Source of the DNA: JALYUA01 sp039933215
GTDB taxonomy: Bacteria; Acidobacteriota; Thermoanaerobaculia; UBA5066; Gp7-AA6
NCBI GenBank assembly: GCA_039933215.1
Contig: JBDTOO010000015.1
Span: forward strand, 1 to 64,000
Reading direction: 5' to 3'
DNA length: 64,000 bases
Shown here: piece by piece, positions 52,069-61,954 of the stretch
Layout: each line of letters opens with the position of its first letter
Numbering within the stretch: position 1 is the stretch's first letter
Program-made: the position numbers and the translations under genes
Notes under the pieces: generated by a model
Database searches by the model: none
The model's input: the letters and a program-made list of their open reading frames with translations, nothing else
Told to the model about the DNA's origin: nothing

Positions 52069-52338
52069 ATGATCAAAGCGGACATCGTCGATCTCGTGGT
52101 CGACCTCGCAGCGATTCCCCGCGCGAAGGCGGCGACGGCCGTCGAAACGGTGATCGAGTCGATGCGGTCCGCCCTGGGCGCGGGAGATCGCATCGAGTTG
52201 CGCGGTTTCGGCGTGTTTCAGGTGAAGCGGCGCAAGCGCGGCATCGGCCGCAACCCCAAGACCGGCGTCGAAGTGACCATTCCTCCGGGCAACACCATCC
52301 GGTTCAAGCCGGGCAAGGACCTCCGCGACCTGCCCTGA
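52069..52338 (+). CDS. HU-like DNA-binding protein, second copy
   Basis: An HU/IHF-type protein of 89 residues. It has RIELRGFGVFQVKRRKRGIGRNPKTGVEV, the family core, but an N-terminus unlike the rpsA-linked HU (MIKADIVDLVVDLAAIPRAKA). Start ATG 52069 lies behind GGAGG. It sits between two MshEN-domain genes, 26 and 21 bp from them, and may be co-transcribed. Confidence 0.92.
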   Translation: MIKADIVDLVVDLAAIPRAKAATAVETVIESMRSALGAGDRIELRGFGVFQVKRRKRGIGRNPKTGVEVTIPPGNTIRFKPGKDLRDLP

Positions 52339-52359
52339 TGCCTTAGAATAAGGATCCGC

Positions 52360-53988
52360 ATGGCACCGCGCCGGATCGGCGAGCATCTCGTGTCGGAAGG
52401 GATTCTTTCGGAGTCCGAGATCCACCGTGCGCTCGGGTTCCAGCGGCTCTCCGGAGAGCGGCTCAAGCTGGGCAGCATCCTGCTCCACTGGGACCTTCTG
52501 GACGAAGAGGCGCTGCTTACGGCCCTCTCGAGCCTCCACCGGACACCCGCGGTGACCTGGGCGATGCTCGCGGAAGCGCCGTTCGAGGCGGTCCGCCTGC
52601 TGCCGGCCGCCCACGCGCTCCGTCTCGGCGCGATCGCCTGGGGCGCCGAAAGAGGCCTGGTCCGCGTCGCGTTCACGAACCCCTCCAACCTCGCCGTGAT
52701 CGACGAGGTCGCCGCTCTCGTCGGGCGCCGCGTCGTTGCCGGCGTGACGACGGAAGTCCGTCTCTTCCAGGCGCATCAGAAATTCTTCGGACGCCACGTT
52801 CCGCTTCAATACCGCGCGATCGTTCAGAAGCTCGATCGCCCGGCGGCCGGCCGGCCGCCGGCGCGGCGCGACTTCCGCGCCACCGACGTCGTCCAGGCCG
52901 AGCGGGAGGTTCGCTCCTCGGGCTCCGCGGGCGCCCTCGAGATCCCGGTGACGCCCGAAGCGGGCGCCGCGGCGGACGACGCGCGCCTCGTCCTGCCGCC
53001 CGTCGAGCCTCCCGAGCTGCCGGACCTTCCCGAGCTCGCCGAGGTGGCCGACGCGCCGGACGCGGCCGCTGTCGACGCCTCCCCGGCGGACGACTCGCTC
53101 TCGGACTGGGTCGGCGAGGCCCTGTCCGCATTTACCGACGGACCCGCCGCGCGAGATCCGGAATCGCCAGCCGGCGTCGCCGATCCTTCGCAGTTCGGAC
53201 GGCACGGCGAGCCCCCTCGTCCCGGACCTCTCGCCGTTTACGAAGACGATCTGCCTCAGACCAACATGGTGCGCGCGCGGGTGGAAGAGAAGGCGCGGCT
53301 CTCGGCGCAGGCCTCTCCCCTGACCGACGAGCACCGGCGCGGCGTTCCCGACTCGATCCCTCCGTTCCGGCGGGCGAGCGACCCGATCGGTCCATACGCC
53401 AATCCGGCACCGTCCGGCGATCCCGCGGAGGGCCTGTGGAGGCGGGCGGATGACAGCGTAGCGTCGCCCGCGGCCGAATCGCTCTGGAAGATCGAAGCGG
53501 ACGGCTCCGAGCCCGGGGCCTCCGAGGCCCGCAGCCGCGACGACGTCGCGGATTCGGTCCTCGAGAGCTACCTCGGCGAGCTCCCGCGCGTGGTGCTCCT
53601 CGGGGCCGGTAAGAACGGCATCACGGGATGGCGGGGCCGGGCGCCCGGGCTCACCGCCGAAGCGGTGTTGAAGATCCGGATCTTCCCCTCCGAGATCTCC
53701 GTGTTCACCGCCGTCCAGGAGTCCGGAGTGCCGCACTTCGGCGCGGTCGACCGGTCCGAATGGCCTCGCGCGCTCGCGACGCTCTTCGGCGGGAACCCGC
53801 CCGAATGCGCGATCTTTCCCGTCCGGGTTCTGGACGGGATCGCCGCGTTCCTCTACGCGGACCGCCTGGGGTCGCCCATGCAATACGAGGACTTCGCTCT
53901 CGTCGCCCGCGCCGCCGGCTCGGCCGCCGGCGTCCTCTCCCAGTTCCTCCTCCGCCGCCGCCGCTCCGACACGACGCACGTCGGCTGA
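52360..53988 (+). CDS. stand-alone MshEN domain protein, second copy
   Basis: A 542-residue relative of the protein at 50639. The N-terminal domain has RIGEHLVSEGILSESEIHRAL and a second LGSILLHWDLLDEEALLTAL phrase, so the arginine of the second RLG is replaced (KLG). A VRVAFTNPSNLAVIDEVAALVG strand follows. A 300-residue disordered acidic/proline-rich linker leads to a C-terminal domain (PRVVLLGAGKNGITGWRGRAPG...AAFLYADRL) like that of the first copy. There is no ATPase domain. The two probably form a pair by duplication. Confidence 0.78.
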   Translation: MAPRRIGEHLVSEGILSESEIHRALGFQRLSGERLKLGSILLHWDLLDEEALLTALSSLHRTPAVTWAMLAEAPFEAVRLLPAAHALRLGAIAWGAERGLVRVAFTNPSNLAVIDEVAALVGRRVVAGVTTEVRLFQAHQKFFGRHVPLQYRAIVQKLDRPAAGRPPARRDFRATDVVQAEREVRSSGSAGALEIPVTPEAGAAADDARLVLPPVEPPELPDLPELAEVADAPDAAAVDASPADDSLSDWVGEALSAFTDGPAARDPESPAGVADPSQFGRHGEPPRPGPLAVYEDDLPQTNMVRARVEEKARLSAQASPLTDEHRRGVPDSIPPFRRASDPIGPYANPAPSGDPAEGLWRRADDSVASPAAESLWKIEADGSEPGASEARSRDDVADSVLESYLGELPRVVLLGAGKNGITGWRGRAPGLTAEAVLKIRIFPSEISVFTAVQESGVPHFGAVDRSEWPRALATLFGGNPPECAIFPVRVLDGIAAFLYADRLGSPMQYEDFALVARAAGSAAGVLSQFLLRRRRSDTTHVG

Positions 53989-54076
53989 ACAGCTGAACGG
54001 CTGACGGGCTCGCCGGAGCGCGCGCCGCCTCCGCGCCGGACGCGGGCGAAGCTCTTCCCTGTGAGATAACGGCTCG

Positions 54077-55015
54077 ATGAGGGACGACGATGTGCCGACG
54101 GCACCGGACGGGGGCGAGCCCGCACCGCCACCGGTCCAACGGCGGAGAGGCTGGCTTCCCTGGCGATTTCCGTACGCGGAGCATCCGCTCTTTCATCTGG
54201 CTCTCCTCGTCCTGACCTTCTGCACCACGACGTTCGCCGGCGCGCTCTTCTTCAGCGAAGCGCCGGACTTCCCCGGGCGGCTCGAAGCGGGCCTTCGGTT
54301 CTCGATCCCTGCCATGCTCATCCTGGGCGTCCACGAGATGGGGCATTACCTGATGTGCCGCCGCTACGGGCTCGCGGCGACGCGGCCGTACTTTCTTCCC
54401 GCCCCCACGCTCTTCGGCACGCTCGGAGCGGTCATCCGCATCAAGGAGCCGATCCGGAAGAAGACGGTCCTTCTCGACATAGGGGCCGCCGGACCGCTCG
54501 CGGGATTCGTGACGGCGCTTCCCTTCCTCTTCTACGGCGTGACGCGCGCCATCCCGATCCGCACTCCGCCGGACCCCGGCGTGCAGGTGTTCGGCTATCC
54601 CCTGGCCGTCCGCTTCGCGCAGGATTGGACGGGGATGGCGCGGTACACGAGCGCGGGGGTCCACGAAGATCCGACCTTCATGGCCGCCTGGCTCGGTCTT
54701 CTCGTGACGGCGCTGAACCTTCTCCCGATCGGCCAGCTGGATGGAGGCCATGTCCTGCGGGCGGTTCTCGGAAAGAGGCAGCCGATGGTGTCGCTGGCCG
54801 TGCTCGCGTGTGCTCTGGCGGTGGCGTTCCGAGGCGGCTACACGTGGGCGATCTTCGCGGCGATCGTCGGAGGGCTGCTCGGGGTCGCGCATCCGCCCGT
54901 CGAGGACGACGACGAGCCGATCGGTACCGGCCGGCTCACGATCGCGCTCGTGTGCCTCGCCGTGTTTCTGCTCTGCGCGACGCTGGTGCCGCTCGGCCCC
55001 GTTTCAGAGAAATAG
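54077..55015 (+). CDS. site-2 protease family membrane metalloprotease (M50)
   Basis: A 312-residue membrane protease. The zinc motif HEMGH is at residues 86-90 and the third ligand Asp222 in QLDGGH. GxLGAVIRIKEPIRKKTVLLDIGAAGPLAGF is the conserved pre-active-site stretch typical of the EGY1/YugP-like S2P group, including the NLLPIGQLDGG turn. There are about seven spans. It may cleave membrane-bound regulators; the substrate is unknown. Confidence 0.9.
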   Translation: MRDDDVPTAPDGGEPAPPPVQRRRGWLPWRFPYAEHPLFHLALLVLTFCTTTFAGALFFSEAPDFPGRLEAGLRFSIPAMLILGVHEMGHYLMCRRYGLAATRPYFLPAPTLFGTLGAVIRIKEPIRKKTVLLDIGAAGPLAGFVTALPFLFYGVTRAIPIRTPPDPGVQVFGYPLAVRFAQDWTGMARYTSAGVHEDPTFMAAWLGLLVTALNLLPIGQLDGGHVLRAVLGKRQPMVSLAVLACALAVAFRGGYTWAIFAAIVGGLLGVAHPPVEDDDEPIGTGRLTIALVCLAVFLLCATLVPLGPVSEK

Positions 55016-55034
55016 GACTCCGGCGGCGCGTCGA

Positions 55035-55496
55035 TCAGGAGCCGGCGGGCGAGGCGCCGGGGATGTCGACGACGAAGGTGGCGGGGCCGTCGTTGACGAG
55101 CGACACGCGCATCGCCTCGCCGAAGACGCCTCTCTCGACGCGGAAACCCGCGAGCTCGAGCGCCGCGCAGAAATGGTCGTAGATCGGGCGGGCGTCCGGG
55201 CCGGGCAACGCCTTCTCGAATCCCGGCCGGCGCCCGCGGGAGAGGTCGGCCGCGAGCGTGAACTGCGAGACCGCCAGGATGGCGCCGCCGACGTCCGAGA
55301 GGCCGAGGTTCATGTGACCTCGATCGTCCTCGAACACGCGCAGGCCCGCGACCTTGCGTGCGGCCGCTTCCGCGGTCGCGCTCCCGTCGCCGCGCTCGGC
55401 TCCGAGCAGGACGAGGAACCCGCGCTCGATGGCGGCCACGCGCCGCCCCTCGACCTCGACCTCGGCGCTCGCGACGCGCTGGACGACGAGCCTCAT
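55035..55496 (-). CDS. dtd: D-aminoacyl-tRNA deacylase
   Basis: A DTD of 153 residues. It removes D-amino acids and mischarged glycine from tRNA. SQFTLAADLSRGRRPGFEKA is the catalytic SQFTL motif, and VSLVNDGPATFVVD carries the cross-subunit Gly-cisPro-like NDGP motif (NxGPxT). The ATG at 55496 overlaps the murJ stop (ATGA). Confidence 0.95.
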   Translation of the reverse strand: MRLVVQRVASAEVEVEGRRVAAIERGFLVLLGAERGDGSATAEAAARKVAGLRVFEDDRGHMNLGLSDVGGAILAVSQFTLAADLSRGRRPGFEKALPGPDARPIYDHFCAALELAGFRVERGVFGEAMRVSLVNDGPATFVVDIPGASPAGS

Positions 55497-57079
55497 GGGG
55501 TACTCCGGGGGCGGCGCCGCGCGACGCTCCGCAGCTCACGGGCCTCCGGAGCTCCCAGCAGCCGCGCCGCCGACCAGTAGACCGCGGCGGAGACGGCGAT
55601 GGTCGCCGCGAGAGCCGCCGCCCCTGCCCCTCCCCGCCAGCGCTCGAAATCCATCCAGCGCCCGGCCGCGCCGAGCGCGACGCCCATGACGGCGGCCGCG
55701 GCGGCGATGCGCGCGAAGGAGGCGGCCATCTCGCGCCCGCGCATCCGTCCCTCGCGGCGCCGGAGGACCCCCAGCAGGATGGTGACGTTGACGCCCGCGG
55801 CGGCGGACGCCGCGAGGCCGATCCCGGCGAGGCCGTAAGGCCGGGTCCAGAGTGCGCAGAGCGTCACGAACGTCGCGCAGTCCGCGACCGCCGCGAGCAC
55901 CGGCAGGCGGGTGTCCTTCAAGGCGTAGAACGCGGGCACGACGACGCGGACTCCCGCGAAGAAAACGAGTCCGAGAGCAAGCGCGGCGAGCGCGCCCGCG
56001 GTGCCCCGGGTGTCCGCCGCGTCGAACTGGCCGCCTTCGAAGAGCACGCGGACGATCGGGGTCCGAAGAAGGATCAGGCCGACCGTCGCCGGCACGGTCA
56101 CGAACGCGATCAGCCGCAGCGCGAACGCGACGTTCGCCTTGAAGGGCTCCCGGTCCGCGGCGAGGGCCTGCAGGGAGAGGAGCGGCAGGATCGCCGTGGC
56201 GACCGAGACGGCGAATCCCCCGAGGACGAGCTCCTTCAGCCGGTTCGCGTAATAGAAGTGCGACACGCTCGCCTCTCCGAGGGCGGCGGCGAATCGCGTC
56301 GAGATCACGGTGTTGACGGTGTTGATGCCATAGGCGAACAGGCGCGGGACCATGAGGAGGAGCATCGATCGCACGGCAGGGTCGCGCCAGCCGAGCGCGG
56401 GCCGGCCGACCGCCCGCAGGCGGCGCATCTGCGGGATCTGGATCGCGATCTGGAGGAGCCCGCCGAGCAGCACCCCGGCCGCGAGCCCGTAGGTCGGTTC
56501 CTCGAGGCGCGGTGAAATCACGACGGCGCCGAGGATCATCGCGACGTTCAAGAAGATCGGAGCGGCGGCAGCGACCGCGAACCGATGGCGCGCGTTCAAG
56601 ATCGCCTGGCAGAACGCGGAGAGCGACACCAGGAGGACGTAGGGAAAGATCCAGCGGTTGAGCGCGACCGTCAGCTCGAACTTGCCGGGTGTGCTCCGGT
56701 AGCCGTGCGCCAGGAGGTCGACGAGCCAGGGAGAGGAGAGGATCCCCGCCGTCGTGATCGCGGCGAGGAGCAGAGAGAAGGTGCCGAGCGCGCGCCCGAC
56801 GAAAGCGCGGGCCTCCTCCTCCGACCGCGTCTCCGTCACCTCGGCGTAGACGGGGATGAACGCCGAAGACATGGCCCCCTCGCCGACGATCTCCCGGAGC
56901 ATGTTCGGGATCCGGAACGCCACGAAGAACGCGTCGGAGCTGCGCCCCGCCCCGAGCAGAAGCGCGATGACCTTGTCCCGGGCGTACCCCGTGATCCGGG
57001 AGAGCAGCGTCAGCGGCGTGATGATGGACGCCGAACGGACGATCCTTTTCCGGCTCTCGTGCGCCGATTCGGCAGGCAT
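55493..57079 (-). CDS. murJ: lipid II flippase MurJ
   Basis: A 528-residue MOP-superfamily transporter with about 14 spans. FVAFRIPNMLREIVGEGAMSSAFIPVYAE is the MurJ signature. It flips lipid II across the inner membrane for peptidoglycan synthesis. dtd follows with an ATGA overlap. It is divergent from ssb. Confidence 0.95.
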   Translation of the reverse strand: MPAESAHESRKRIVRSASIITPLTLLSRITGYARDKVIALLLGAGRSSDAFFVAFRIPNMLREIVGEGAMSSAFIPVYAEVTETRSEEEARAFVGRALGTFSLLLAAITTAGILSSPWLVDLLAHGYRSTPGKFELTVALNRWIFPYVLLVSLSAFCQAILNARHRFAVAAAAPIFLNVAMILGAVVISPRLEEPTYGLAAGVLLGGLLQIAIQIPQMRRLRAVGRPALGWRDPAVRSMLLLMVPRLFAYGINTVNTVISTRFAAALGEASVSHFYYANRLKELVLGGFAVSVATAILPLLSLQALAADREPFKANVAFALRLIAFVTVPATVGLILLRTPIVRVLFEGGQFDAADTRGTAGALAALALGLVFFAGVRVVVPAFYALKDTRLPVLAAVADCATFVTLCALWTRPYGLAGIGLAASAAAGVNVTILLGVLRRREGRMRGREMAASFARIAAAAAVMGVALGAAGRWMDFERWRGGAGAAALAATIAVSAAVYWSAARLLGAPEARELRSVARRRPRSTP

Positions 57080-57215
57080 GTGTGGCGAGGATTGTAGCCG
57101 CGGCCTTCGCGCGTCCCGCGGCCGGGACGCTAAAGGTGACGGACCCGCTCAGACATCATCTGTCCCCGGGCATCCTGGATTATCTTTGCCAACACCTGAA
57201 CAGGAGGAAGAACAC

Positions 57216-57641
57216 ATGGCGAGCGTCAACAAAGTGATTCTGATCGGAAACCTCGGCAAGGATCCGGAGATCCGCACGACGCCTCAGGGCACGTCTCTCG
57301 CGCGATTCTCGGTCGCGACCACGACCAACTGGAAGGACAGCTCCGGAGCGCGGCAGGAGCGCACGGAATGGCACGACGTCGTCGCCTGGGAAAAGCTCGC
57401 GCAGATCTGCGGCGAGTATCTGCACAAGGGCAAGATGGTCTACGTCGAAGGCAGCCTTCAGACGCGCAGCTGGGAGGACCAGAACGGTCAGAAGCGCTAC
57501 AAGACGGAGGTGAAGGCGAACAACGTCGTGATGCTCTCGCCCCGAACGGACGGGGCCCGCGCAGCGGCCGGCCCCCGGGCGGTATCCGACGCCGGCGAAG
57601 TCGCCGAGGCGCCGATCGACGACGACGACGTTCCGTTTTAG
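57216..57641 (+). CDS. ssb: single-stranded DNA-binding protein
   Basis: A 141-residue SSB. The start is ATG 57216, about 7 bases after AGGAGG. The OB fold has NKVILIGNLGKDPEIR and WHDVVAWEKLAQICGEYLHKG. The C-terminal acidic tip DDDDVPF matches the protein-interaction tail of SSB. It stands alone on the plus strand. Confidence 0.97.
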   Translation: MASVNKVILIGNLGKDPEIRTTPQGTSLARFSVATTTNWKDSSGARQERTEWHDVVAWEKLAQICGEYLHKGKMVYVEGSLQTRSWEDQNGQKRYKTEVKANNVVMLSPRTDGARAAAGPRAVSDAGEVAEAPIDDDDVPF

Positions 57642-57653
57642 CCGGCGGGCGGA

Positions 57654-58679
57654 TCAGGCTTCGGTGCTCTCCGCGGTGCGGTCGCGCAGGTCGCGGATCG
57701 CGTCGCGGAGGGCCGCCGCGGTGCGAGAGGGCCTCGTGCTTTCCTGCGGGAGCCGCGCGGCGTAGTCGGCGACGCGATCCGCCGCCTCGCGGCGCCTCTC
57801 TTCGGAGACGGTCTCCTCGACCTGGCGCACGGAGGCGGGATAGTCCTCGATCCGGCTGCACACGAGAAGGAGGTCGCACCCGGCGCGCAGCGCCTCGGCC
57901 GCGCGGTCGGGCACCTCGCCGAATGCGCTCAGAGCGCCCATCTCGAGGTCGTCCGAGAACGCCGCTCCCCGGAACCCGAGGGAGCCGCGAAGAAGAGCCG
58001 TCGCGCGCGCCGGCGAGAGCGTGGACGGGAGGCCGTCCGGACCGGCCGCGTGCGAGATCATGACGGCCCGCGCGAGATCCATGGTGGCGGCGAACGGCGC
58101 CAGGTCCCGGCTCTCCTCGTCGGGATCGTCCGGAAGAAACGGAAGCGCCTGGTGCGTGTCGAGATCGGCGCGACCGAGCCCCGGAAAGTGCTTCACGCAT
58201 CCGCCGGTCCCGCTGGCGTGGAGTCCGTCGAGGAATGCGGAGGCGGCGGCAATGATCCCTTCCGGATCGCCCGCCGCGCATCGCCCGGCGAGGACGCGCT
58301 CGGAGGCGCCCGGCAGCATGCGGTCCACGACGGGCGCCAGATCCACCTGGACGCCGAGCAGCCGGCAGGCTTCTCCCGCGATCTCCCCCGCTTCGCGGGA
58401 GAGACCGGAGCGCGCCGCGTCGCGAAACGCCGCGGAGGCTCCCAGGATCTCGCGGAAGCGGTCGACAGGACCCCCCTCCATGTCGACGCACACGAAGGGT
58501 CGGCCCGGAAGGTCGCGCAGCTCGCGCGTCAGAGCCTGAACGCCCTCGATCGATTCGACGTTGCGGCGGAAGAGCACGATCGCCCCGGGCGGATCCCGCT
58601 CGAGGACCCGGCGTTCCTCCTCGGTCAGCGCCGGGCCGGAGATCCCGACGCCGAAGAGCCCGGCGGCGGGCGCCGTCAA
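57654..58679 (-). CDS. nagZ: beta-N-acetylhexosaminidase (NagZ, GH3)
   Basis: A GH3 enzyme of 341 residues. It removes GlcNAc from murein fragments during recycling. CVDMEGGPVDRF is near the N-terminus, and GCVKHFPGLGRADLDTHQALP carries the KHFPG...DTH motif with the Asp/His catalytic dyad. FSDDLEMGA supplies the Asp nucleophile. The TTG at 58679 overlaps the mutS stop (TTGA); the longer frame upstream lies inside mutS and is not coding. Confidence 0.93.
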   Translation of the reverse strand: MTAPAAGLFGVGISGPALTEEERRVLERDPPGAIVLFRRNVESIEGVQALTRELRDLPGRPFVCVDMEGGPVDRFREILGASAAFRDAARSGLSREAGEIAGEACRLLGVQVDLAPVVDRMLPGASERVLAGRCAAGDPEGIIAAASAFLDGLHASGTGGCVKHFPGLGRADLDTHQALPFLPDDPDEESRDLAPFAATMDLARAVMISHAAGPDGLPSTLSPARATALLRGSLGFRGAAFSDDLEMGALSAFGEVPDRAAEALRAGCDLLLVCSRIEDYPASVRQVEETVSEERRREAADRVADYAARLPQESTRPSRTAAALRDAIRDLRDRTAESTEA

Positions 58680-61210
58680 GAAGGTGCCTTCAGCCTCTCC
58701 TGCAGGGACGAGAGCAGGGACAGCGCCGCGATCGGCGTCAGCCGGTCGCAGTCGACTTCCCGCAGCTTCTCGAGAACGAGCCCTTCGTCCGACGAGAAGA
58801 GGAGGATCTGCCCGTCCCCGGCGCTCGCGCCGGCGTGCCGGGCGAGGACCGGCGCCCCCTGCACGTCGAGCTCCTGCTTTTCCAGGTTCGACAGGACCTC
58901 TCGCGCGCGGGCGATCACCTCGGGAGGAAGCCCGGCGAGCTCGGCGACCTGGATCCCGTAGCTCCGGTCGGCCGTGCCGGGCACGACCTTGCGGAGAAAG
59001 ACGACCTTTCCGTTGATCTCCTTGACCGCCATCGTCGCGTTGGCGATGCCCGTGCGGACGAGCGATATCTCGGTGAGCTCGTGGTAGTGGGTCGCGAACA
59101 GCACGAAGGCCGCGCGGTCCGCCGCGTCGTGGAGGTGCTCGACGATCGCCCACGCGATCGACAGGCCGTCGAAGGTCGACGTTCCGCGCCCGACCTCGTC
59201 CAGAATGATGAGGCTGCGTCCGGTCGCGCCGCGCAGGATCGCCGCGGCCTCGAGCATCTCGACCATGAAGGTGGACTCCCCCCGCGAGAGATGATCGGCT
59301 GCGCCCACGCGGGTGAAGATGCGGTCGAATATCGAGAGCTCGGCCTTCGTCGCGGGAACGAAGGAGCCCGCCTGCGCGAGGAGCACCGCCGTCGCGACCT
59401 GACGCAGGTACGTCGACTTGCCGCCCATGTTGGGGCCCGTGACGACGAGGATGCGCTTCTCGGGAGAAAGATCGCAGTCGTTCGGGATGAAGGGCTCCTG
59501 CCGGCGCACGGCCTCGACGATGGGGTGCCGGGAATCCGTCAGGCAGAGCCGGGGCCGCGCGGAGAGCTTCGGCCGCACCCACCGCCCGGACTCCGCCGTT
59601 TCGGCGAAGCTCGCCAGAACATCGAGTCCCGCGGCCGCCGTGGCCGCGGCGGCGACGCGCCCGGCCGCCTTCGCGAGCTCGGTCAGCAGAGCGTCGTAGA
59701 GGCGGTCCTCGATCGCTCCGATCTTTTCTTCCGCGCCGAGAATCTTCTCTTCGAGCTCCTTCAACGCGGGCGTGACGAACCGCTCCGCGTTCGCGAGCGA
59801 CTGGCGCCGGATCCAGTCGGCCGGAACACGGTCGCGATGCGCGCTGCCAACCTCGAGCGAATAGCCGAAGACGCGGTTGTAGCGCACGCGGAGGTTGGCG
59901 ATCCCGGATCGCCTGCGCTCCTCCGCCTCGACGGCCATCAGGGCGCCCTGGGCATCCTGACGAAGCGATCGAAGCGCGTCGAGCTCCGCGTCGGCGCCCT
60001 CCCGGATGGAGCCGCCCGCCGAGGCGAGGATCGGAGGTTCGGGCGCGAGGGTCGTCTCGACGCGCCGGACGACGTCGTCGACGGCGGGGATTCCGTCGAG
60101 AAGCGATCGCAGGCGGCGCGAAGCGAGGTGCTCCCCCGCGGCGGCGACGCCGGGCAGGGCCTCGAGCCCCTCCGCCCAGGCGGCGACCTCGCGGGGGCCG
60201 GACACGCCCGCCGCGATGCGCGCGAAGCGGCGCTCGATGTCGCCGACGTCGTCGAGCGCGGCCTGGAGCGCCTCGCGCGCCGCGGGTGTCCGGACGAGCT
60301 CTTCGACGGCGTCCCAGCGCGCCTCGATCTCGACGGGATCGGTGGATGGCCGCGCCAGCGTGTCCCGCAAGGCGCGCGCGCCGAGCGGTGTGCGGGTGCG
60401 ATCGAGCAGCGCGCACAGGCTCGACCCCGTCGTGCCGTCGGACGACTCGAAGAGCTCGAGCGTCGCGATCGCGGCCGCGTCGATGCCCATGCGCTCGCCG
60501 AATCGCAGCGGCTCGGCCTCCGCGAGGTGCGCCGCGCCGCCCGGCCTCAGTTCAGCGGCGTACGCCCGGGCCGCCGCGGCCGCTCCGACGCCTCCGGAGC
60601 GTCGGCTCTCCGCGAACCACTCGGCCGAGCGGCGGGTTTCCGCGGCGCCCGGAGGGACGGGCGCCGAAGCGCCGTCCGGCAGGAGGAGCTCGCGCGGCCG
60701 GAAGAGAGCCATGGCGTCGGCGAGACGATGCCGGGGGACGCTTCCGGAGAAGAACCGCCCGGTGGAGAGGTCGAGGAACGCCGCGTCCCAGTCCCCGTCC
60801 CCGGGCACCAGCGCGGCGAGGTACGACGGCGCGCCCGGGACGAGGGACTCGGCGTCGAGCACCGTTCCAGGCGTGACGATCCGGGTTATGTCGCGCCGCA
60901 CGAGCCCCCTGGCGGCGCGGGCGTCCTCCATCTGGTCGCAGATCGCCACCTTGCGGCCCGAAGCGACGAGCTTCGCGATGTGATGGTCGACGCTGTGGTA
61001 CGGCACGCCGCACATCGGGGCCTCGATGTCGGAATCCTTGTTGCGGGCCGTCAGGGCGATCCCGAGGATCGGCGCCGCTTCCCGGGCGTCCTCGAAGAAC
61101 ATCTCGTAGAAGTCGCCCATCCGATAGAGCAGGATGGCGTCCGGCGCCCGGCTCTTCATCTCGAAGTACTGCCGGAGCATCGGTGTGGCGCGGGCGCCCG
61201 CGACGCTCAC
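58676..61210 (-). CDS. mutS: DNA mismatch repair protein MutS
   Basis: A MutS of 844 residues. The mismatch-recognition motif is GDFYEMFFEDA (Phe-x-Glu, residues about 35-45). Walker A GPNMGGKST is at 592-599, then LIILDEVGRGTSTFDG and TATHYHE-like FATHYHEL. The start GTG 61210 lies behind a GAGGGC and just before MLRQYFEMKSRAPDA, the usual N-terminal region; upstream ATGs would add arginine-rich sequence. It is coupled to nagZ. Confidence 0.96.
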   Translation of the reverse strand: MSVAGARATPMLRQYFEMKSRAPDAILLYRMGDFYEMFFEDAREAAPILGIALTARNKDSDIEAPMCGVPYHSVDHHIAKLVASGRKVAICDQMEDARAARGLVRRDITRIVTPGTVLDAESLVPGAPSYLAALVPGDGDWDAAFLDLSTGRFFSGSVPRHRLADAMALFRPRELLLPDGASAPVPPGAAETRRSAEWFAESRRSGGVGAAAAARAYAAELRPGGAAHLAEAEPLRFGERMGIDAAAIATLELFESSDGTTGSSLCALLDRTRTPLGARALRDTLARPSTDPVEIEARWDAVEELVRTPAAREALQAALDDVGDIERRFARIAAGVSGPREVAAWAEGLEALPGVAAAGEHLASRRLRSLLDGIPAVDDVVRRVETTLAPEPPILASAGGSIREGADAELDALRSLRQDAQGALMAVEAEERRRSGIANLRVRYNRVFGYSLEVGSAHRDRVPADWIRRQSLANAERFVTPALKELEEKILGAEEKIGAIEDRLYDALLTELAKAAGRVAAAATAAAGLDVLASFAETAESGRWVRPKLSARPRLCLTDSRHPIVEAVRRQEPFIPNDCDLSPEKRILVVTGPNMGGKSTYLRQVATAVLLAQAGSFVPATKAELSIFDRIFTRVGAADHLSRGESTFMVEMLEAAAILRGATGRSLIILDEVGRGTSTFDGLSIAWAIVEHLHDAADRAAFVLFATHYHELTEISLVRTGIANATMAVKEINGKVVFLRKVVPGTADRSYGIQVAELAGLPPEVIARAREVLSNLEKQELDVQGAPVLARHAGASAGDGQILLFSSDEGLVLEKLREVDCDRLTPIAALSLLSSLQERLKAPS

Positions 61211-61306
61211 GGCCGCCCTCGGAGCGGATCGTGCGCGTCGCGTCGACCCTGTTTGCCGGGGATGTCCATGGATCCGGGTTAGCATACCGTCGGAACGGTC
61301 AAGCCA

Positions 61307-61954
61307 TTGAGGACGACGACTCCCATCCTCGCGATCGACACGGCGAGCCCGTCTCCGGCCGTCACGCTCGCCGTCGGCGGGCGCGAATACGACGAGGCCC
61401 TCCCCGGGGACCGGCAGGCCTCCGAGCGGCTCCTCGGCGCGATCGAGGAGTGCTCGAGACGGGCGGCCGCGCCGCTTTCTTCCTTCGGCCTGATCGCGGT
61501 GTGCTCCGGTCCCGGATCCTTCACGGGCGTCCGGGTCGGGCTCGCCACCGCGTGGGGACTCGGCCGCGCCCTGGGCGTCCGCGTCGAAGCCGTCTCCACT
61601 CTCGACGCGATCGCGGAGGCGGCCCGCGCGGACGGACTCGATCGCGTGGCGGCGGCGCTCGACGCCGGCCGCGGGGAGATCGTGTGGCAGGCCTTCGATC
61701 TCGGCGGACCTCGCGCCCGGCCGTTCGGCGCCTCGCGGCGCGAGACCCCGGAACGCGCGCGGGACGAGGCCGGAGACCTGCCGTTCGCGAGCCGGCCCGC
61801 GGGGCTCGTCCCCGGTCCGGCGATCGACCTGCCGCCGCTGCTCTCCCCTTCTCTCGCCCGCGCCGCCGCCCGCGCTCCGTCGCTGTCCGAAGGAGCTCTC
61901 GCCGCGATCTACTCGCGCCCGAGCGCCGCCGAGGAGAAGCGTGGCGCTCCGTGA
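61307..61954 (+). CDS. tsaB: tRNA threonylcarbamoyladenosine biosynthesis protein TsaB
   Basis: A TsaB of 215 residues, the partner of TsaD in t6A37 synthesis. ILAIDTASPSPAVTLA and GPGSFTGVRVGLATA are diagnostic. Start TTG 61307. The 3' end overlaps rimI by 14 bases. tsaB-rimI is a frequent pair. Confidence 0.93.
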   Translation: MRTTTPILAIDTASPSPAVTLAVGGREYDEALPGDRQASERLLGAIEECSRRAAAPLSSFGLIAVCSGPGSFTGVRVGLATAWGLGRALGVRVEAVSTLDAIAEAARADGLDRVAAALDAGRGEIVWQAFDLGGPRARPFGASRRETPERARDEAGDLPFASRPAGLVPGPAIDLPPLLSPSLARAAARAPSLSEGALAAIYSRPSAAEEKRGAP

